Assembly (NCBI GenBank): GCA_002509325.1
Contig: DADO01000065.1
Location: forward strand, 1 to 13,056
Direction of reading: 5' to 3'
DNA length: 13,056 bases
Origin: Methanosarcina sp. UBA402
GTDB lineage: Archaea > Halobacteriota > Methanosarcinia > Methanosarcinales > Methanosarcinaceae
The notes below the pieces were generated by a model, which saw nothing but the letters and a program-made list of their open reading frames with translations, did not search any database and was not told where the DNA came from. Shown one piece after another: positions 6,415-13,056 of this stretch (positions within the stretch are counted from its first letter, which is position 1; each line of letters starts with the position of its first letter). Position numbers and translations under genes: made by a program.

Positions 6415-7455
6415 TCATACGCGTTTTTTTGCAAGGATTAAGGCATTTTCCTGGTCATCACTCAGGAAAGCCTTGAGAACCTCAAATCCGCAAGTACCCA
6501 GGAAAGTCATAATCTGGTCACAAGTATATTTGTAAGTAAAACCCATACGGATAGCGTCTCCTTTCCTGAAATCTATGGTTTTTTCCCCGATTGTGAGTTC
6601 AGTATCCTTCAGGATATGCAGGCTTTTTCTGGTCCTGTATACTGACCCTATTCTTGAGTTAACATTTATAAGCAAAAGCTCAAAATCGAAGTCTTCAAGA
6701 TTCATTCCACACTGAAGAAGGGGATACATATTGAATAAAGCGTTTTCTCTTGAAGTATATGTACCCAGTATGGCTTCCCTTGCAGATTGTGCCTCAGAGC
6801 CTTCAGCAGGGAGTAGGTTTGCATCGAAGAGAAAAAGGTCTCCCTGTTCAAGGTTTTCGCGGACAAGCTTAAGAATGAATTCTGGCTCATAATTGCAAAA
6901 GGTATTTCCCAGAATGCAGAAAAGAACCGGGCTGTGCCAGCTCTTTTTAAAGGTTGCCATATCCTCTATAAATCCAGCAATTCCTTTCTTTTCGATAGGC
7001 AGATCCTCAACCTTCTCGAGGGCGATATCTACAAATTCGTTATTTATATCGATAGGATAATAGTGTATTGATACTTTTCTTGAGGCTGGGGTTTTAGCAA
7101 GATTTTTCCTTACGAGTGCTTTGAGAAAAACTTTTTCTTTTTCCCCGTTTCCCACCCCAACACTTACCAGACCCATGCCTGTCGGAACAAATCTCACAAT
7201 GGACTCTAGATGTTTCTCAAGAAGGACTTTAAGCTTCCTGGCTACAGGAAACGTCTCGGCCCTGTTAAGTTCAAGCCAGTTTTTTGCTCCGCCTGCGCCT
7301 GTGTAGAGGAGAAAATCAGGCAGTTCATGGTTAATCAGGCATTCATAGAGTTTTCTTTCTATTTCCTTCTAACTTGCGATCACCATCTTTTCCTTATTTT
7401 CCGAAACCTGCCCAAATTCCACTTGTTCAAACTCCACTTTTCCTTTACTGTTCAA
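6415..7455 (-). CDS. EgtD-like SAM-dependent methyltransferase with an in-frame TAG (possible pyrrolysine at codon 29)
   Basis: Read through one TAG (7371-7369), the gene gives about 346 residues. The conserved part resembles the EgtD/Methyltransf_33 family (histidine N-methyltransferases): SAM-binding LVSVGVGNGEKEK (from 7167), a family strand ILGNTFCNYEP where EgtD has a GxxxGN motif, then NMYPLLQ and SVYRTRKSLHIL, and the C-terminal GFEVLKAFLSDDQENALIL. The N-terminal YTGAGGAKNWLEL segment lies between the TAG and the SAM motif. After the TAG no ATG, GTG or TTG occurs until GTG 7197, which would remove about 57 codons of clearly coding sequence. TTG at 7455 has AGGTGA 4 bases before it (7465-7460); an in-frame ATG at 7386 has a weaker site, and both precede the TAG. 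Same strand as its neighbours and probably co-transcribed. The substrate is unknown; an amino acid or peptide is plausible from the family. A disrupted N-terminus is the main alternative. Confidence 0.7.
7369..7371 (-). other. In-frame TAG (UAG) codon in the EgtD-like gene
   Basis: Codons around it read GCA AGT TAG AAG GAA. It is codon 29 from TTG 7455, or codon 6 from ATG 7386. Methanosarcina decode UAG as pyrrolysine with tRNA-Pyl. No annotated gene in this window uses TAG to stop. Confidence 0.75.
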
Positions 7456-7560
7456 TTTTTCACCTTATCCTCGAATTATTTGAGGCGTGTACAATACAAT
7501 AGCATGTGCCTGAGTCATTTTTCCCAGCTTATTTCCTGAGTTCTTTTTATCTCCATTTTT

Positions 7561-7656
7561 CGTTTACTTGAAACACTGCTGACACCTTTTTTTGTTGAAT
7601 CAGGAATGATAGTTTTAACCTCCATTTTCGCCGTTTACTTGAAACACTGCTGACAC
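7561..7656. repeat. Duplicated 3' end of the radical SAM gene
   Basis: A 25-base sequence occurs identically at 7632-7656 and 7561-7585 (71-base period). The first location is the 3' end of the radical SAM gene: the codons for CQQCFK and the TAA. The second is in the spacer to the next gene. A shared TCCATTTT flank extends the copy. The duplicate carries no reading frame of its own. Confidence 0.93.
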
Positions 7657-8777
7657 TCCATTTTGAGGGCCTCAAGCGGATCAACTCCATTGTTTATTCC
7701 AACGCTGTAGGCATATCCACGGCAGCCTATACACTCTTCTATATATTCGCAATTCCCGCATTTTCCCTCGAGCACTTTATCGATGTTTCGTACATATGTG
7801 AAAAGATCGGAACCATAAATCTTCCGAAGACTCATTTTGTTTATATTATAGGGATATTCTCCGTCAACTCTAAGCGCAGGATGTTCATCCAGCTTTGTAG
7901 GTGCACAGGGTCTGACATTTCCTTCTATATTGATGTACAGGCTGTAAAGGTGCTGAAGGCAGCCACTTGCGGTAATTGGCGTATAGGGCAGCCAGTCATA
8001 CCCATAATATTTCTGGTCGATTTCCAGAAGTTTTAATTTATATTCCTTTATCTCATCAGCCATCAGCAGCTTGTCCTGGAGTTCGTCATTTGCTCTTCCA
8101 GTCGGTGTTAGAATTTCCATATTAGGAAAAATATTGTTTTGCCTGCAGAAATGCCAGATTTCCTCAATTTCTCCAAGGTTCATTTTGTTACTGACGAAAG
8201 AAACTCCCAGACGGAGTTCTCTAGGTTCTACTGGTTTTGAAAAGCCTGCTTTGAGAAGGTTTTTAAGTCCCTTTCTGATCTCTTCAGAGGCGCCTTCTCT
8301 CCCTGCCAGGTAATCCTGAACTTCAGGCTTAAAGGAATCCAGTTTTCCCATTACTGAGGCATTATGTTCATACAGGAACCCTGCAAGTTCCCCTGTCATC
8401 AAAACCGTATTCGAAAAAACTACTGGAATTATTCCCAAGGAATCAATATAGGCAATCAGATCCCTGAAATTTGGATACAGGGTTGGCTCTCCTCCCCCTA
8501 TCACAATCACAGACCTGATCCCTAATTCTTTTGCTTCCTAAATTATACGCTTGAGATTATTGAAATCAGTTATTTTTGCCTGACCCTGTTCACTCTGTGC
8601 ATAGCAGTAACGGCAACGCAGATTACAGGACTTGTTCGTTTCAAGGCGAATGGCTAAAAGCCTGTTTGAGTTTCTGGCATCACGAGCCTCCTGCGCTCCA
8701 TACATGTATCCCTTCAGTACTGGAGGCTGTGAAAACAGGCTCAAGGTGTCAGAATTCTTCGGTTCTTCCTCCCACAT
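7635..8777 (-). CDS. Radical SAM/SPASM protein with an in-frame TAG (possible pyrrolysine at codon 80)
   Basis: The product is about 380 residues if one TAG (8540-8538) is read. The radical SAM core has CNLRCRYC (Cys51, Cys55, Cys58, a CxxxCxxC site for the 4Fe-4S cluster) and GGGEPTLYP (residues 94-102, SAM binding). The C-terminal third is a SPASM-type auxiliary cluster domain: GCLQHLYSLYINIEGNVRPC followed by CGNCEYIEECIGCRG and a terminal CQQC. SPASM enzymes mostly modify peptides or proteins and sometimes small molecules. The TAG falls between the cluster motif and the GGEP motif, so a truncated product would be useless, yet 300 codons after it are intact with every expected motif. The ATG at 8777 has an in-frame stop upstream and no clear ribosome site. 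It is first in a same-strand set with the EgtD-like and deiminase-like genes. Annotation software would probably split it at 8538 and 8510. Confidence 0.82.
8538..8540 (-). other. In-frame TAG (UAG) codon in the radical SAM gene
   Basis: Codons around it read CGT ATA ATT TAG GAA GCA AAA, in the helix after the cluster-binding loop. The frame is unbroken on both sides (79 codons before, 300 after). I see no frameshift or other lesion, which favours read-through over decay. Confidence 0.85.
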
Positions 8778-9063
8778 ACTAAAATGTATATTTGGCGTTC
8801 CTTATCAAGCTACAGGAAACTAAGTGTTTTTGACTCTAAGCTTCTGACCGATGAAAATAAGAAAAAGTAGATTTCCCAATAAACAATATATCTTCATATG
8901 CCTTGCCAATAAATGATGTATTTCTACTTACTTAGGTTTCGTCTTGTAACTCGTTTAATACCATCTAACAAATGCAGGATTATTCTTTCTGATTAAATTA
9001 CGTAAGATTTAATTATCTTCCTCACATAACTGTTTTCAATTTTTAGGCGAGGAGTTGCTGACA
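8778..9063. other. Divergent intergenic region between the radical SAM gene and the 9064 gene
   Basis: This 286-base AT-rich spacer must carry promoters for both directions. A 30-bp-period imperfect repeat starts CCAATAAA at 8876 and 8906. A short inverted repeat, ATTAAAT (8992-8998) and ATTTAAT (9007-9013) around TACGTAAG, lies upstream of the rightward gene and could be an operator or part of its TATA region. No gene is supported here. Confidence 0.4.
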
Positions 9064-9894
9064 ATGAACAGAAAGACAACCATTTTTGTAGGATTTGCCT
9101 TATTTGTTCTCCTTTTGCTTGTGCTGGGTTCAATGTATCTGGAAAAGAAAAACGAGGAAATGTATGATGACAGTCTCATGAGTAATCATGAGTACAATAT
9201 AATTATAGAAAGCAACAGCACCCTGCAAAATGTAACTTTATATTTGCCTGTCCCGGTTTTTGAAAATAAATCCGAGATTGGACTGGAAATGGTGAATGGA
9301 GATTATTACAATAAGCCTTCAAATTGGAATCTTAGCCTTGAGGATACAGAGCATGGGTTAATGTTCAAAATAGAAGCTGCCGAAATTCAACCGGTTTACC
9401 ATTCCCTTCCTGTGACTGTACCCGAGCCTGAGCCTGGATCCAAGAATATTGAAGATGAAGTCCCGGAAGAGGGACAGATAGTAGAGTCCAATGAATACTC
9501 GGAAAAAACCCCAGTTCTGAGGTCAATTGATTTCGGGACCTCGGTAAAGGCTGACCATCTAATTAATACCAGATTTCCTGTTGGCAATGAGTCCGTGCTT
9601 TTGCCCAAAAACAATCTCAGAGAATCAAGTGAAGGCCCAATAATTCCTCCTCCTGAGCATATCAAGCCTGCATATTTTGATTATGAAAGCCTGGTATATG
9701 CTCATTATGATACGTCTCCTGATGCCCAAGTTCAGATTTTTGTCCAGATGGATGGCCGAAATGAGTGGTGGATTTACGGCTGGCAGTATAATGACTATAA
9801 TGATAGAATTTCTATCCGGCTTTCGGGTCCGCAGGAAGGTTGGATCCAGGCTAAAGGAAAACTTATTACAGGAGATGGAGTCTACAGAGAATAA
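9064..9894 (+). CDS. Membrane-anchored extracytoplasmic protein, unknown function
   Basis: The 276-residue product has a short basic N-terminus (MNRK), one hydrophobic segment at about residues 7-25, and then a long hydrophilic domain, so it is probably anchored in the membrane with the bulk outside. The domain is acidic, has a Pro/Glu-rich linker (PEPEPGSK), several N-glycosylation sequons (NST, NVT, NKS, NLS, NES), an aromatic-rich part (NEWWIYGWQYNDYND) and no cysteine. I do not recognise the family. The ATG at 9064 is chosen over TTG 9055 because the GAGGAG site (9049-9054) would abut the TTG but is 9 bases from the ATG. The last 35 bases around the stop codon are duplicated in tandem. 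The protein architecture resembles that of the 11841-12698 lipoprotein (exported N-terminus, beta-rich sequon-bearing domain), but I see no clear similarity. Confidence 0.8.
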   Translation: MNRKTTIFVGFALFVLLLLVLGSMYLEKKNEEMYDDSLMSNHEYNIIIESNSTLQNVTLYLPVPVFENKSEIGLEMVNGDYYNKPSNWNLSLEDTEHGLMFKIEAAEIQPVYHSLPVTVPEPEPGSKNIEDEVPEEGQIVESNEYSEKTPVLRSIDFGTSVKADHLINTRFPVGNESVLLPKNNLRESSEGPIIPPPEHIKPAYFDYESLVYAHYDTSPDAQVQIFVQMDGRNEWWIYGWQYNDYNDRISIRLSGPQEGWIQAKGKLITGDGVYRE

Positions 9895-9927
9895 AACTTA
9901 TTACAGGAGATGGAGTCTACAGAGAAT
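9858..9927 (+). repeat. Perfect 35-bp tandem duplication across the stop codon of the 9064 gene
   Basis: Copies at 9858-9892 and 9893-9927 are identical. The first codes for the last residues of the protein (ending TGDGVYRE), and the TAA spans the junction (9892-9894). The perfect identity shows a recent event. The unit is not a multiple of three, so the second copy is out of frame and behind the stop. Confidence 0.95.
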
Positions 9928-10065
9928 AATTCACTCTTTTCTCAGTTAAACTGCGTAAGTCCTATAATTTTCAAGAAACAGGCTTCGTATCTCAAGGTTC
10001 TGCTTCTCTTAAGTTTATTATACGTTTTATCCCTATCTTAATAAGGAATGTTTGAGGAAATCTGA

Positions 10066-10987
10066 GTAATAAAAGCCTTGAATAAAATAAAGGCAACAAG
10101 CAGACTCAAGCTTCCGTATTCCTGGAATTTGAATATTTACAGGGGATGCGAGCATAGTTGCCATTACTGTTATGCAATGTATTCTCACAGCTATCTGGAA
10201 AAAGAAGAAAAATACCCAGGCTAAGGGGAAGAAGGCTCTGATTTTTTTAAGAAGATCTATGTAAAAACAAATATTGAAGAAGCTCTTGAAAAGCAGCTTG
10301 AAGCAAGAAACTGGAAAAAAGAAGTAATCAACATAGGTGGGGTATGCGATAGCTACCAGCCAGCTGAGGCAAAGTACGGCTTGATGCGTAAAGTCCTGGC
10401 GCTAATGATCAAATACAAAAACCCGTCTATCATATCTACAAAATCCGATCTTATCCTCAGAGATTACGACCTGCTTGAAGAACTTGCTGGATTGACGTAC
10501 GTAAGCGTTGCGGTCACAGTTACCACATAAAAAGCTAAGCTCTCTGCTGGAGCCCCTGGCTTCGCCTCCTGAAAAGCGGTTTTCAGTCCTGCGGGCTTTT
10601 AAAGAAACCGCCGCTGTTACCGGAATCCATATGATGCCAATTCTTCCATTTCTCACCGACAGCCCTCAGAACCTAGAGCAAACCCTGTCTCTTGGAGCCG
10701 AGTGTGAGGTGGATTACGCCCTTCCTGGCGTTCTCAACCTCAGGGGCGAAACCAGAAAGCATTTCTTCAATTTCCTTGAACTTAGCTTTCCCGAACTTGT
10801 GGATCCGTACCACAAACTATATGCAAAAGGAGAAGCTGACAGAGCCTATAAGGCTGAACTTTACGAAGTGCTCAGCTCTCTCATGGAAAAATTCCATCTG
10901 TCTGGGGACTACATGAAACTCATGCAGGCAAAACTTGCTCGCTCGAAGCAGCTTAGACTTACTGATTTTTCAAAAAATAGCTTTTGA
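10066..10987 (+). pseudogene. Decayed spore-photolyase-like radical SAM protein gene
   Basis: Pieces of one protein can be read in order. Frame 1 (about 10066-10527) has LPYSWNLNIYRGCEHSCHYCYAMYSHSYL with CxxxCxxC, then IYVKTNIEEAL, INIGGVCDSYQPAE and STKSDLILRDYDLL, as in SplB/Elp3-like radical SAM enzymes. Frame 2 (from about 10529 to the TGA ending at 10987) continues KLSSLLEPLASPPEKRF, GIHMMPILPFLTD and DYALPGVLNLRG. The lesions are a TAA at 10222-10224, a TAA at 10528-10530 with a frame change at the same point, and no proper start: GAGG at 10054-10057 is followed at the ideal distance by GTA (10066), perhaps a lost GTG or ATG, and the first usable codon is TTG 10078. The internal stops are TAA, so pyrrolysine does not explain them. 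It converges on the pilin-like gene with 43 bases between. Confidence 0.85.
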
Positions 10988-11030
10988 GTCTATTATAAAC
11001 CCGAAGGGAACGTGGGGATTTCTTCTTTTT

Positions 11031-11708
11031 TCACTTTTTTGCATGTTTTACAATAGCTCTTTGTTCAACAATGACATTTCTGCTTTTAATGTCAATAACC
11101 TTCAGGGTAATTTCAGAACCTACCTTGAAGCCGTAATTGTCAGAGGTGTTATAGTCCCCATTTACACTTGCTCTTACACTAGATTTAATAGAACTTACAG
11201 CACTGTCCTGCCCACAGAGAACAAGTCTTTCCCCGACATTCCAAGAGCCGTCATCAAGAGTGGCTTTATTAACAATATAATATTCGGGATTTTTTCCTTT
11301 GGTACTCAAATCAAGGTAGATAATAGAAACATTTCCTGTAAGAAGCCCCTGTCCAAACACAGGCCTGTAGGATTTTCCGTACCCAGAAATCCTTATGGAA
11401 ATGACTTCAAGGGGCAGAGGACTGCCTCCTTCATGTATGAGCACGATTTTATTATCCTCAAAACTTGCATTTTCACCATGTTTTGCGTTAGGAAGTCCTC
11501 CCTTACACGATTCAAGTGAAATCTTTGCCATTAAAGGTTGAGAGCTTGCACCCTCCCCAGCAATATTAAAGAAACAAATAGCAATCGCACCTGCCAGTAT
11601 GAATAAAATCAGAAACACAAGGAGGGAACCAACAACAGGGGTAACAGCCTCAGACGCTGGTTCTGGTAAACTGAGATATTTATACCGGATTCTTCCCCAG
11701 TCTTTCAT
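11031..11708 (-). CDS. Archaeal type IV pilin-like secreted protein
   Basis: The 225-residue product has the archaeal pilin N-terminal signature: a charged leader (MKDWGRIRYKYLSLPEPAS) followed by EAVTPVVGSLLVFLILFILAGAIA, which matches the EAVSPVIG type sequence of the Pilin_N (DUF1628) family. In that family the leader is cut by a prepilin peptidase and the hydrophobic helix either builds a filament core or anchors the protein. The rest is a beta-rich extracellular domain with NAS, NVS and NTS sequons. The start could be TTG 11711 or ATG 11708; the ATG is preferred. There is no ribosome site, but an AT-rich TATA-like box about 40 bases upstream gives a very short leader. No pilin assembly genes are in the window, so assembly into a pilus is not shown; it may be a stand-alone surface protein. 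Confidence 0.83.
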   Translation of the reverse strand: MKDWGRIRYKYLSLPEPASEAVTPVVGSLLVFLILFILAGAIAICFFNIAGEGASSQPLMAKISLESCKGGLPNAKHGENASFEDNKIVLIHEGGSPLPLEVISIRISGYGKSYRPVFGQGLLTGNVSIIYLDLSTKGKNPEYYIVNKATLDDGSWNVGERLVLCGQDSAVSSIKSSVRASVNGDYNTSDNYGFKVGSEITLKVIDIKSRNVIVEQRAIVKHAKK

Positions 11709-11739
11709 CAATTAGATGATATGTGTAATCTTTAATAAA

Positions 11740-11751
11740 TATTTTTATAAG
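11740..11751 (-). promoter_or_regulatory. Putative TATA box of the pilin-like gene
   Basis: The minus strand reads CTTATAAAAATA about 33-43 bases before the ATG at 11708, so transcription would start near 11715-11720 with almost no leader. This agrees with the missing ribosome site. Confidence 0.45.
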
Positions 11752-11840
11752 ACTTTCTGAGAAGGGTATTGAGAAACTTAGCTAAGAATACTAAGTACTA
11801 AGAATAAAAAGTAAATTCGGAGAAGGAAAAATCTCCAGAA

Positions 11841-12698
11841 TTATTTTCTTCTTTGCCGTTTCTGAGTATATTCTTTTTCGAGTTCAAAAATTTCTCGGAC
11901 AGACTCAAGTTCTTTTTTGCTCCTGGCATAATGCAAAAGTACAAGGATAACTCCGCAGAGAAGAGCTATAATTGCGGCTGAGAAAAATAGGGGCGCCGAC
12001 TGGGTATAATATTTAATCTGAATTGCCTTTTCTCGGTCTCCCATCTTTGATGAGATCCACAGGAGAGTTTGCCTTCCTTTTTCATCAAAGGTCACATTCG
12101 AAGGCTCTGGCCTCGCTATCCCAAACACTCTGTTGCCAGTGACATATCCTTCGGGAAGCGCTACACGAATAAATTCAGAGTTAGGTTTAAGGAATGTAAA
12201 GCTCTGAGTTCTTGGAATTTCGAGCGTATACGCAATAAAACCTGTTACAGGCTCTTTGAACTCCAGGTTTATAACTTTCATACTCCGGCTAACTTCCTGA
12301 GTCATGGTATAATTAATAGCCGAGGTCTCGTTTTTGCTGGAAAGCTCTTCAAAGGTCTGCGGGTTTGGTATTGTCTCGTTTGCAAGACCAATAAGCAGTA
12401 CAAAATTTTCAATAGGGTTTTCTTCTGAACCGCCGCCCAGGATCTCTGGAGGATAGATCTCAAGCTTACTGGTATTTACTACGATGTTTACAACCTGCAC
12501 CTCTGTATTGTCTTCTAGCAGATAGAACGTGGTAGTATTTACAAGCGTCTGATTACTTGAGCCATTCAGAAAAATCTCAAATTCATAATTTGAAGTATTG
12601 CCAGGCTTTTCAATGACAATTTCCTTTTTTTGTTCCATGCAGCCCGATATGAAGACCACCAGCAGGGCGAGGAGCATAATCATGATTTTTGTTCTCAT
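11841..12698 (-). CDS. Lipoprotein with C-terminal membrane anchor (DUF5803-like), unknown function
   Basis: The 285-residue product begins MRTKIMIM followed by a hydrophobic run and the lipobox VFISGC (Cys20), so it should be exported and lipidated. A large beta-rich domain with several sequons (NTS, NGS, NQT, NTT, NVT) follows, containing IPRTQSFTFLKP and ALPEGYVTGNRVFGIARPEP. Near the end lies a membrane helix (about 237-257) and a charged, probably coiled tail (RSKKELESVREIFELEKEY) that would face the cytoplasm. This arrangement recalls archaeal DUF5803 proteins, but that name is from memory. The ATG at 12698 is preferred because it gives a normal signal peptide. A TTG at 12755 with GAGAGG just upstream is a real alternative and would add 19 residues ahead of the signal. 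Two membrane attachments, front and back, are unusual for a lipoprotein. Confidence 0.78.
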   Translation of the reverse strand: MRTKIMIMLLALLVVFISGCMEQKKEIVIEKPGNTSNYEFEIFLNGSSNQTLVNTTTFYLLEDNTEVQVVNIVVNTSKLEIYPPEILGGGSEENPIENFVLLIGLANETIPNPQTFEELSSKNETSAINYTMTQEVSRSMKVINLEFKEPVTGFIAYTLEIPRTQSFTFLKPNSEFIRVALPEGYVTGNRVFGIARPEPSNVTFDEKGRQTLLWISSKMGDREKAIQIKYYTQSAPLFFSAAIIALLCGVILVLLHYARSKKELESVREIFELEKEYTQKRQRRK

Positions 12699-12825
12699 TT
12701 TCACAGGTGTAATTCTCCCTTGAGCTTGAAGCGATCTCTTTTCAGCCTGCGGCAATTACCCTCTCTTTTTAGATAAAGCCTGTGCAGGGTCTAAAACATG
12801 TCAATGTTTATCCTATGCTTTCCCC

Positions 12826-12836
12826 TCTTTATAAAC
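12826..12836 (-). promoter_or_regulatory. Putative TATA box of the 12698 lipoprotein gene
   Basis: The minus strand contains GTTTATAAAG, about 130 bases before the ATG at 12698 and 75 bases before the alternative TTG at 12755. The long implied leader slightly favours the TTG, or contains regulation that I cannot see. Confidence 0.4.
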
Positions 12837-12878
12837 AACACGGATAGCAACCTTTTTAAAAAAAATATGCTTGACCGC

Positions 12879-12899
12879 AAACCTTTTGAGAAAAGGTTT
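12879..12899. repeat. Perfect hairpin at the edge of the terminal repeats
   Basis: AAACCTTTT (12879-12887) and AAAAGGTTT (12891-12899) pair fully around the loop GAG, and the C-G pair 12878/12900 extends the stem to ten. The right arm is also the start of the first 60-bp repeat copy. Confidence 0.8.
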
Positions 12900-13056
12900 G
12901 ATCGAAAACCCCTTGCATCGGCGTGATCAACCGGCGCAACGGTTGTGAGAAAAAGGTTTGATCGAAAACCCCTTGCATCGGCGTGATCAACCGGCGCAAC
13001 GGTTGTGTTTGATCACAAACGGATAACATCGAAACGGCGTGATCAACCGGCGCAAC
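12891..13056. repeat. 60-bp-period intergenic repeats, running off the window
   Basis: Positions 12891-12947 and 12951-13007 are identical over 57 bases. A third partial copy (CGGCGTGATCAACCGGCGCA and on) occupies 13035-13056 and is cut by the window end; the bases between, TTTGATCACAAACGGATAACATC, look like a degenerate version of the unit. The units contain TTGATC/GATCAA-type palindromes and CCGG, and are GC-richer than the flanks. No reading frame is supported from 12756 to the end. Confidence 0.92.

Noticed and set aside
7198..7455. Treating the EgtD-like gene as starting at GTG 7197
   Set aside because: The frame upstream of 7197 reads as normal protein sequence (YTGAGGAKNWLEL and on), and GTG 7197 has no ribosome site, while TTG 7455 does. 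I keep the shorter form only as a fallback.
8538..8600. A stable hairpin after the TAG (PYLIS-like element)
   Set aside because: By eye I found no convincing stem just downstream of either TAG, and such an element is not essential for UAG decoding in Methanosarcina. An RNA folding run would be needed to settle it.
10222..10530. Internal stops of the spore-photolyase-like gene as recoded codons
   Set aside because: Both are TAA, the frame also shifts at the second, and the start is missing. This is decay, not pyrrolysine use.
12891..13056. CRISPR array
   Set aside because: The 57-base identical units are separated by only 3 bases with no variable spacers, and the third copy is degenerate. 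These are tandem intergenic repeats.

Overview
The window looks like chromosomal DNA of a methanogenic archaeon, most likely a Methanosarcina. The reasons are a methylcobamide:CoM methyltransferase of the MtaA/MtbA type, archaeal TATA boxes and GGTGA/GAGG ribosome sites, an archaeal type IV pilin N-terminus, S-layer-era lipoproteins, long AT-rich and repeat-rich intergenic DNA, and in-frame UAG codons of the kind that Methanosarcina reads as pyrrolysine. The species cannot be fixed from this window.

Layout. (1) 242-1267 (+): a solitary MtaA/MtbA-like methyltransferase, followed by short tandem repeats. (2) 1435-2340 (-): an EamA/DMT transporter, apparently leaderless. (3) 2341-2756: non-coding DNA with several repeats and a strong hairpin. 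(4) 2757-3359 (-): a YigZ/IMPACT family protein that has no ATG, GTG or TTG start. (5) 3753-4094 (+): a small, very acidic lipoprotein with three 10-residue repeats, then a hairpin terminator. (6) 4312-5205 (+): a UbiA-family prenyltransferase whose 3' end runs into a T-rich tandem array. (7) 8777 to 5412 (-): three same-strand genes, in order a radical SAM/SPASM protein, an EgtD-like SAM methyltransferase and an arginine-deiminase-like protein. The first two each carry one in-frame TAG. (8) 9064-9894 (+): an extracytoplasmic protein of unknown function. (9) 10066-10987 (+): a decayed spore-photolyase-like radical SAM pseudogene. (10) 11031-11708 (-): a pilin-like secreted protein. (11) 11841-12698 (-): a lipoprotein with a C-terminal membrane anchor. 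(12) 12879-13056: a hairpin and 60-bp-period repeats running off the window.

The most interesting part is the three-gene cassette. In the radical SAM gene the TAG lies between the CxxxCxxC cluster motif and the GGEP SAM-binding motif, and the frame continues undamaged for 300 codons. In the methyltransferase the TAG is codon 29 behind a well-placed ribosome site, and no usable start lies between it and the SAM-binding motif. None of the annotated genes in the window ends in TAG. Together these make pyrrolysine (or other UAG read-through) a serious explanation for both genes, and suggest a small undescribed pathway acting on an amino acid, guanidino compound or peptide. By contrast, the 10.1-11.0 kb pseudogene has TAA codons and a frameshift, which is ordinary decay.

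A second theme is that the 3' ends of several genes, including the stop codon, are tandemly or closely duplicated downstream (UbiA gene, radical SAM gene, the 9064 gene, and in small form the YigZ gene).
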